Of a stretch of 64,000 nt of DNA, positions 58,060 through 64,000 are shown in pieces; the first letter of the stretch is position 1; every line of letters starts with the position of its first letter. Made by a program: the position numbers and the translations under genes. The DNA is from Nematopogon swammerdamellus. Its lineage: Eukaryota > Arthropoda > Insecta > Lepidoptera > Adelidae. Location of the stretch: NCBI GenBank assembly GCA_946902875.1, contig OX336349.1, positions 7,773,891-7,837,890 on the forward strand, written 5' to 3'. The notes under the pieces were generated by a model that ran no database searches, was not told where the DNA came from, and worked only from the letters and a program-made list of their open reading frames with translations.

Positions 58060-59035
58060 AAATATTTTAGGAGAGTTAAAAACACCAAAGTGTGACAGTT
58101 ACGCTGATGACAGCACAGGGCATGAAGGTTATGTCAAGGACTGGAAGAGCAGAGATGCACAGCCCAGCAAGGCGTAACGTTCTGTTGTAGAAAGGGTGGA
58201 TAAGGTTCTTGAAAAAGTTGCCACTTGGGACAACGAGAACCTTGTTGCCTTCAACGTTCGCAAGACGCAATGCTGTGTATTCTCTGCTAAGGTCGACCCC
58301 TTCCCTTTTCTTGCGAGTTTCCAAGGCAGTGTCGTTCCTGTCTCGGATCACCTAGACCTACTGGGGTGCAACATGTCCAAGGCAAAAACCGCATAAAAAA
58401 ATCTGGGGATCCTATACCGAAATAGGAGGTTCTTCTCACCGGCACAACTACTTATGTTGTACAAATCGCAGATTAGGCCGGTGATGGAATACTGTAGTCA
58501 CATTTGGGAAGGGAGCCCCCGTATCTGTTGGCGTCCTTTGATTCAATACAGCGCCGAGCCGTCCGTCTGGTGGGTGACCCGAAACTGCCTGATGATCTGG
58601 AGTCTCTCAGTCACAGCAGACGATTTGTAGGGTCACTCAGTCTGTTCTACAGGTACTATCATGGACGCTGCTCGGAGGAACTTGCTTCCCTTATTCCTTG
58701 CCACCTAACCTATCTTTGCAGCACTCGCCGCAGAGAAACTGAGCACCCTTTTGTTGTTGACATTGGGCATTTGAGAACCCATCGGTTCTCAAAATCGTTT
58801 CTTTGTCGCACCGCTAGGGTGTGGAACTGTCTCCCGGCGAGTGTGTTTCCCGAATCCTTTAAACCTGGGTGTCTTCCATCGTCGTATAACGGGCTAGACA
58901 GCCTAGCAACAGTCCGAAAATCTGCTGCCATGGCGCCTCACTAAGCGTGGTTTCGCGAGGAGAGGGGTTTTTGGCTTTGTCGACTGTACTATTGGTCCCT
59001 CGACACAGCCATCCATGTTGGTTTACATAAAAAAA
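58060..59035 (+). pseudogene. Truncated LINE, reverse-transcriptase C-half
   Basis: Pieces in different frames: SYADDSTGH (58095), NVRKTQCCVFSAK (58255), LLMLYKSQIRPVMEYCSHIW (58450), then SIQRRAVRLVGDPKLPDDLE, SLSLFYRYYHGRCSEELASL, RFSKSFLCRTARVWNCLPAS and VFPESFKPGC (to 58870). The FYRYYHGRCSEEL block is typical of a jockey/CR1-type family of moths. Stops and shifts mean it is dead. It ends in poly(A) near 59035, just upstream of DHX36 copy B. Confidence 0.8.
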
Positions 59036-59377
59036 AAGTTTTACTATGCACAAACGCAGAACTGTTTATTATTATCACACTATATACAGGGAAATCGTCT
59101 AAATCGAATATGGCGACACCGACCTCAGGTTAGCCAACTTTATAGCTAGAGCTAAAATAACTGTGAACGGTATGTATGTAATGAAATCTGAAAAGAACCA
59201 CTGACTGAGGACTGAAGGGAGTGAACATTCACATTGAGTCAATTTGTTTGAGTCCATGTCCATGTCCACAGATTACCAATATATATCCATGTCCATGACA
59301 GACAATTAATCTGTGAATCCGTCAACGTCGACGCTCGTATAAAGAGCTATTGCTATTGTGCTTACTCCAACACAGCA

Positions 59378-59596
59378 ATGAGCCACCACGGCTGCTATTT
59401 CACCCCGGCAAGGGGTCGGCGCGGTGGTCACAAGAACCGGAATTTAGTGTACGTAGAGGTGGAGGGTTCAGGATCATGGGCGAAAAGGAGAAAAATAAGA
59501 GACCGAGCGAAGGAGCGCTATCAGCAACGAAATAGTATAGGTGAAGGCTCGTCATCTACGCAGAATGAAGAAGTGAGGAAAAAGCGTGAGTTCGTG
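59378..59596 (+). CDS. DHX36: DHX36 copy B exon 1 (no RHAU-specific motif)
   Basis: 73 codons. It reads [35 protein letters not shown] and then directly [13 protein letters not shown] through KKREFV, with the same GTG|GTACGT donor as copy A. The motif GREIGLFY present in copy A is gone without breaking the frame. Confidence 0.8.
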
Positions 59597-62500
59597 GTAC
59601 GTATTCTTTTACAAATCACGTGTTCTGTTTACCCAAAAAGTATGCTTATTGAATCAGGCTAAATGCCAGTGCATTATTGACAAAGTGATAAGAGCATTAC
59701 AGTTGGACCCCATTATCCGGACGCCGGTTATCCGAACGCCTGGTTCTCCAGACTCGTATTTTATAGCTCTAAACATCCAAGGTCGTCGATAAGTTTTAGT
59801 TGCTATGCATGCAAACTGTCGCGAGAGGGCGGAGGGCACATGCGACAGAATAATATATATTTTTACTAGGTATACAATACATTCAGATATGTATGTTCTC
59901 ACAATACTCTCATAATTTTTTCTTCAAAAACCTGTAGTTTCATGTTAGCACTATATGTACAACTTTTATTGAAGCAAAGTTTTTTAACGCACATATGGGT
60001 TAGGTTAGGTTTCAGAAATTCAGAAAAAGTTGAAAAGTTACATAAGTATAAATGGAAGTTGCAACGCTCCTCGTGAGATGTCTCCATCTATGAGAGTCTT
60101 TTGAAATCGAACTATTGTATTGGTTGTTACCTTGCTCGGTTATGAAAGAATAAGTTGAAAGGAATATCGCATAGATGGCGCTATCCTCATCAAAATAAAA
60201 TGTATAATTCTATTTTATATACAAAGGGGTAAGAAGCTTCGCTTCAGTCAGCGGTGTCGGTCCCACGACACCTCACCTTTTGTTACTGTAAGACGGATTA
60301 TCCGGACTTTCGATTATTCGGACGATGATCCCAATTAGTCCGATAATCGGGTTCTACTGTACTTCCAATAAATAATTTATTTTCAGATGTCACTGAATGT
60401 ACCTACCGGAGTCTTAAAACGGGTCGAGAAACAACTTCAAAACATTCATGAAAAGCGCGAGGATGAAATTTCTGTCAGTGGAGTATTTAGACGTCCTAAA
60501 AATTATGTGAAAGAAAATTATCTATTTGAAGAAACGAAGAACCCTAGTCTGGACAGTCCTAGTTCCTCACGGACAGATAAATACGAAAATATAGAACCTA
60601 GAAATGACAGTAAATCGATTATAGTAGCACACGAGGACCTCAATGCTAATATTGGCTCGACTACCTCCAATTTCATTCGCTTTAATTCGGATGTACAGAA
60701 CGATTTGAACATGGCAGATGACACATGTGAAGGTGATTGTGTCCTTATGGAAATGGAGACCCCTCTTGTAGAGGTAGACGATGAAGTTGAATTGAAACCA
60801 CTCAATCAAACTATAATAGTAGATTCAGACGACGACTGTTACGTTTATGAACCTCCACGGCCCTCAGGACCTCGTTTGCGCCCCTTTTACTTGGAAGAAA
60901 TAAATCCAGTGCGTAAAAAATTTCCGTTTGACGAGCCTGTGCCGAAGCAGGAAAAAATTGTTATACCTGAAAATGTAACTTTGGACTTTGTTCCTCTCTG
61001 CTCAAAAGCATTTGTTCCTCTCTGCTCAAAAGCATTTGTTCCTCTCTGCTCAAAAGCATTTGTTCCTCTCTGCTCAAAAGCATTTGTTCCTCTCTGCTCA
61101 AAAGCACCGAGATGGACTATGGAAGATTGTATGGATGATCCAAATGAACCCATGAAAGAAGAACTGAAAGATGAATGGGTTATTTGTGTTGAAGATTTGA
61201 TGGCCGAAAGGTTTCCACGGTACAGACCTCTACCTCTAAAACATGAGGGTCAGCAGTATAAGTATGGATACTACGATCTTATAACTGGAAGCTTTACAGA
61301 GAAGCTCGAAGAGGATTTATCTAAAGGTGTTAGTATAAATGTGACGTCTCCCGAAATTTACAGATTGAGCGAAGATTATTACAATAATTACGTAATGAAA
61401 GTCAACACTACGAAGTACAAAGAAATGTTGAATTTTCGTGAAAGCTTACCAGCTTTCAAGAAAAAAAAGGATTTGTTGGAACAGATAAATAGCAGCCAAG
61501 TCATTGTGATTAGCGGAGAGACGGGATGTGGAAAATCAACTCAGGTGACTTACTGTTTTTGTCCTGATTTTTCTAATAATTCGTTTTGAACTTCGAACTT
61601 CGTTCTGAATATTTCTAATATAAAAAGCAGGCGATGTCTGATTGTAACGAATAAACTTGTATAAACAATTGAACCTATTTACATTCAGCTTTCACTAATA
61701 GAATCTGACATAACATATCAGTACAGTTATAGGTTAAATAACGTCTCAGTACTGCTACGCTTACGTGTTGGAGTCAGTGGATTTTTTTTTATGGTAATGC
61801 GAGCGGTGTCGGGCATAGCTATTATTTCATAGGTCTCTTGAACTATCTACCACTTCTGCTTACTTTCTAGATACCTCAAATAATTCTTGACGACGCTATC
61901 CTCAACAAACGAGGTGCAAACGTGAAGGTGCTGGTGACCCAGCCGAGACGCATCGCCGCTTCCTCGCTCGCAGCTCGCGTGTCGGAGGAGCGCGCTGAGA
62001 GCATGGGCGAGTCTGTGGGCTACGCTGTACGTCTGGAGAAGCAAGTTTCTATTTTCATAAAGCATCATAATCTGAGAAGGAGATCAATCCCCTAAACAAC
62101 CATGCAAGAAATGAATTGTATTGTTGTATTGTTTATTTATCATTCATATGGCAGTTAGACTGCACTCGAACTTGTCAAAATTTGTTCTATTTCGAATAGA
62201 ACAAATTGTGACTTTTGGTACAAAACGTTTGTTGTGCTTCTTTACTTTCCTTTACATTTTGCAAGTCACCACAATATGAAAACATGATGAAAACTGTTAA
62301 TTGGTGCTCCATGTGCCTGTTTGTCTAGTTTGTTTTTAATCCATCACGCATTGGTGTTACACTGTGTGTAGCTCACACAAAAATGCTTTAAACGTGACCT
62401 CTATACACTGTGTAGCGGCGAATGCGGAATCTAAGGAAATTTTTGACGTACATTTCGAAAATATAGGCTTTTCACGTAGGTTTCCTAGAAAAAAGTCTAG

Positions 62501-63636
62501 AAATATGGTCTAGAACGCGCGGCGGCGGAGAGCGCGCGGGCGCACGCCCTCTGACGAAAAGTGCCTGGCACTTGAGGGGTACTTTTTGCAAAATGGCTCC
62601 GGCACTTGAGCGGATATGCAGATAATAAAAGGTGATGTGTGTATGAGTATTATGTGATAATTTGACACAGCAGCATTGTCTCATCTCTACGCCGCCCGAT
62701 ATTCAGCAACCATGTCTTCACTTCGTTCCTGAAGCGGTTGCCCCTGTGTGCACTTGTGTCTGGAATCTTTTTATAAATTTATTGGCATTTGGCTTACCAT
62801 GGTTGGAATTCGCGGTCAATTTGGCCAACGTTTCGGACTGGTGCGTGCAGTCGGTAGGCACCAATTAGGCTTGGGATGCGTTCGGTGTCGGCGTGACGGT
62901 GTCTTCCTGCTGCTGCTGGTGCACACTACCAGACCTGACGCTCTTCATGGGGGCGAGCACGGGATTCCATACCGGAGACAGCCTGTAGGAGTCTTCTCTG
63001 TTGAAGTTGGCATGCTTTGAGATCTCGATTGACTCACAAATGATGCGTGGAAAGAGTCGTTTTTCAGTGGCAAAAATTTACACCTGATCGAATCTTATCC
63101 AGTGCTGCATTCCGGAGTCGACATGCTCAACTATGGCAGACTTGGTTTTGTCCAAGTTCTTGATTGCTCTGATATGTTCGAAAATTCATTCTGTGACGCT
63201 GCACTTTGTTTGGCCGATGTACGATTACCCCACAGCTGCACGGTATTTGGTAGACACCTGCCGACTGTAAAGGATATAAGGCGTCCTTCACTGACCGTAG
63301 AAGTTGTGCAAACTTCTTCGGAGATTGGAACACTGTTCTGATGCTATATTTATTCAGTATCCTCCCTATTCGATCTTGTATACTGAATAGTATATCATCA
63401 GAACAGTGTTCCAACCTCCGCATATTTAATAATTGGGAAGCCTAAATTAATAAAATTAAAAATAATAATGCAGAGAGGATGCGCGAGCGCGAGGCAGCAT
63501 CACATACTGCACGACCGGGGTGCTGCTGGCGGATCTGGAGGTGCGGCAAGCCATGTCCGACGTTAGCCACATCATCCTGGACGAGGTCCACGAGCGGGAC
63601 TGCAATGTCGATCTAGCCATGTGCATGTTGAAGCAG
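59378..63636 (+). CDS. DHX36: DHX36-like DEVH-box helicase, copy B (exons 1-4, continues past the window)
   Basis: Exons 59378-59596, 60387-61544, 61871-62040 and 63474-63636, in phase throughout (570 codons seen), contain everything up to motif II; exons 5-12 lie outside the window. Compared with copy A, exon 1 has an in-frame loss of about 24 codons between SWAK and RDRAKE that removes the RHAU-specific motif, and a 3-codon loss in the RGG part. Exon 2 is fully open (386 codons) with a long acidic, Ser-rich linker and a fivefold repeat, ending in GETGCGKST. Introns 1, 2 and 3 align with those of copy A. It probably encodes a working helicase core with altered or lost G4 specificity; the missing exons prevent a firm statement. 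Confidence 0.85.
59700..60359. mobile_element. Pogo/Tigger-like element in intron 1 of copy B
   Basis: It starts CAGTTGGACCCCATTATCCG and ends ATAATCGGGTTCTACTG, with TA on both sides. It is the positional equivalent of 31358-32004. The ends here look closer to a Tigger consensus than those of copy A. Confidence 0.72.
60387..61544 (+). CDS. DHX36: DHX36 copy B exon 2 (linker to motif I)
   Basis: 386 codons, phase 0 at both ends (TTTTCAG|ATG, ACTCAG|GTGACT). It starts [20 protein letters not shown], then a low-complexity acidic linker ([13 protein letters not shown]), five FVPLCSKA repeats, [40 protein letters not shown] and motif [11 protein letters not shown]. The linker is longer than in human DHX36. 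Confidence 0.92.
60987..61106 (+). repeat. Five in-frame 24-bp repeats (FVPLCSKA)
   Basis: Five consecutive, apparently identical copies of a 24-mer encoding FVPLCSKA. Copy A has one unit at the same place (near 33230), so the expansion followed the duplication or was lost from A. Confidence 0.97.
61545..61870 (+). other. Intron 2 of DHX36 copy B
   Basis: 326 bp, alignable with 33673-34055 of copy A (both contain GTTGGAGTCA and TAGGTCTCTTGAACTA). No other feature. Confidence 0.6.
61871..62040 (+). CDS. DHX36: DHX36 copy B exon 3 (motif Ia)
   Basis: 170 bp, same length as in copy A, from TTTCTAG|ATACCT. It encodes [40 protein letters not shown] and SVGYAVRLE. It ends GAGAA|GCAAGT, a GC donor as in copy A. 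Confidence 0.88.
62900..63425 (-). pseudogene. Penelope-like element remnant with GIY-YIG endonuclease
   Basis: The minus strand reads [32 protein letters not shown], then in a shifted frame [31 protein letters not shown] and [20 protein letters not shown] followed by LSPVWNPVL. This is the GIY-YIG nuclease of Penelope-like retroelements. One shift and one stop show it is dead. It lies in intron 3 of DHX36 copy B. A hairpin (GGAACACTGTTCTGATG and its complement) sits at 63325-63415. Confidence 0.85.
63474..63636 (+). CDS. DHX36: DHX36 copy B exon 4 (DEVH box)
   Basis: 163 bp from AATGCAG|A to AAGCAG|GTAGTT. It encodes [20 protein letters not shown] then [20 protein letters not shown], differing from copy A only at its start (ED versus VD) in my reading. 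It is the last exon inside the window. Confidence 0.92.
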
Positions 63637-63654
63637 GTAGTTCTACCTCATTTT

Positions 63655-64000
63655 TAGGTTTCCGTGTCATACTCTGTTACTACTAAACATACGCCGTCTG
63701 TCCCTCCGTTTGTCTGTCCATCTCTGTCCAACCTTTAAAGGGCATTTGAACAATAAGAAGTAGCCGGTTTAAATTTTCACATAATATGTGTTATTATGGC
63801 GGATATCCTAATAAATAATAAAAAAACGTCGAGTAGGACTCGCGCACCGAGGGTACCGTACCCCCACGTAATTGGCCGGTTCATAATTAGACGAGAGCAA
63901 AACAACGGTGACGATACCCTCGGCACGTAAACATGGTTCACTGACTGGTTTTTTAAACGGTTTTATTTAGCTTGACTTCGTATATTTGTTTCTATCTTTG
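63655..64000. repeat. GGTTCCGTA / CTGTCC class repeat in intron 4 of copy B
   Basis: TCTGTCCCTCCGTTTGTCTG and GTAGCCGGTTTAAATTTTCA, then TAGGACTCGCGCACCGAGGG. It resembles 10375-10888 in sequence and order. The window ends inside the intron. Confidence 0.55.

Noticed and set aside
58076..58351. 91-codon minus-strand frame
   Set aside because: It is antisense to the broken reverse transcriptase of the LINE at 58060-59035 and has no motif.
1..64000. CRISPR arrays, operons, bacterial islands or viral genomes
   Set aside because: No regularly spaced repeat-spacer pattern, no polycistronic gene runs and no virus-like gene set; the tandem arrays seen are head-to-tail satellites without spacers.

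Overview
The window reads as nuclear DNA of a moth or butterfly. It has spliceosomal introns, AT-rich spacers, and dispersed sequences characteristic of Lepidoptera: tails carrying CCACTGCTGGACATAGGC, the ACTCGCACTTGGCCGG repeat, a CR1-type LINE ending in a GATAA-like repeat, and many short inverted-repeat transposons. All calls come from reading the sequence; no database was searched. Exon joins were accepted only where splice sites and reading phase agree.

Host genes, left to right. (1) 3986-12324 (+): a three-exon gene for a small secreted, probably GPI-anchored Ly6/three-finger protein (163 aa, ten cysteines in the mature part, ending in DNCN plus a hydrophobic tail). (2) 14287-27826 (-): a six-exon polypeptide N-acetylgalactosaminyltransferase (598 aa, type II membrane protein, GT-A catalytic domain plus ricin-type lectin domain). 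It converges on the Ly6 gene, and its introns hold several retroelements. (3) 30613-53318 (+): copy A of a DEAH/DEVH-box helicase of the DHX36 (RHAU, G-quadruplex resolvase) family. Exons 1 and 3-12 are intact, but exon 2 is broken by frameshifts, stop codons and a transposon. (4) 59378 to beyond 63636 (+): copy B of the same gene. Exon 2 is intact, exon 1 lacks the RHAU-specific motif, and the gene runs off the right edge after exon 4.

The main observation is the head-to-tail DHX36 duplication. Each copy has lost a different N-terminal part: copy A its long linker exon, copy B the G4-recognition helix. Introns are homologous between copies, including an inherited pogo-like insertion in intron 1, so this is a segmental duplication and not a retrocopy. 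Both copies share a probable GC-AG intron.

The rest is mostly mobile DNA: a CR1-like LINE with PHD-finger ORF1 (15.9-21.3 kb); an apparently intact 5.9-kb LOA/I-group LINE with a 13-bp target duplication (43.8-49.7 kb); two adjacent truncated LINEs with a piggyBac-like element inside one reverse transcriptase (34.9-39.2 kb); a Penelope-like GIY-YIG remnant; hAT-, pogo- and mariner-like nonautonomous elements; a 5S-rRNA-derived SINE segment; a foldback-like element; and 33-bp and 100-bp tandem arrays. I saw no CRISPR, operon or prokaryotic feature, and no convincing tRNA gene.
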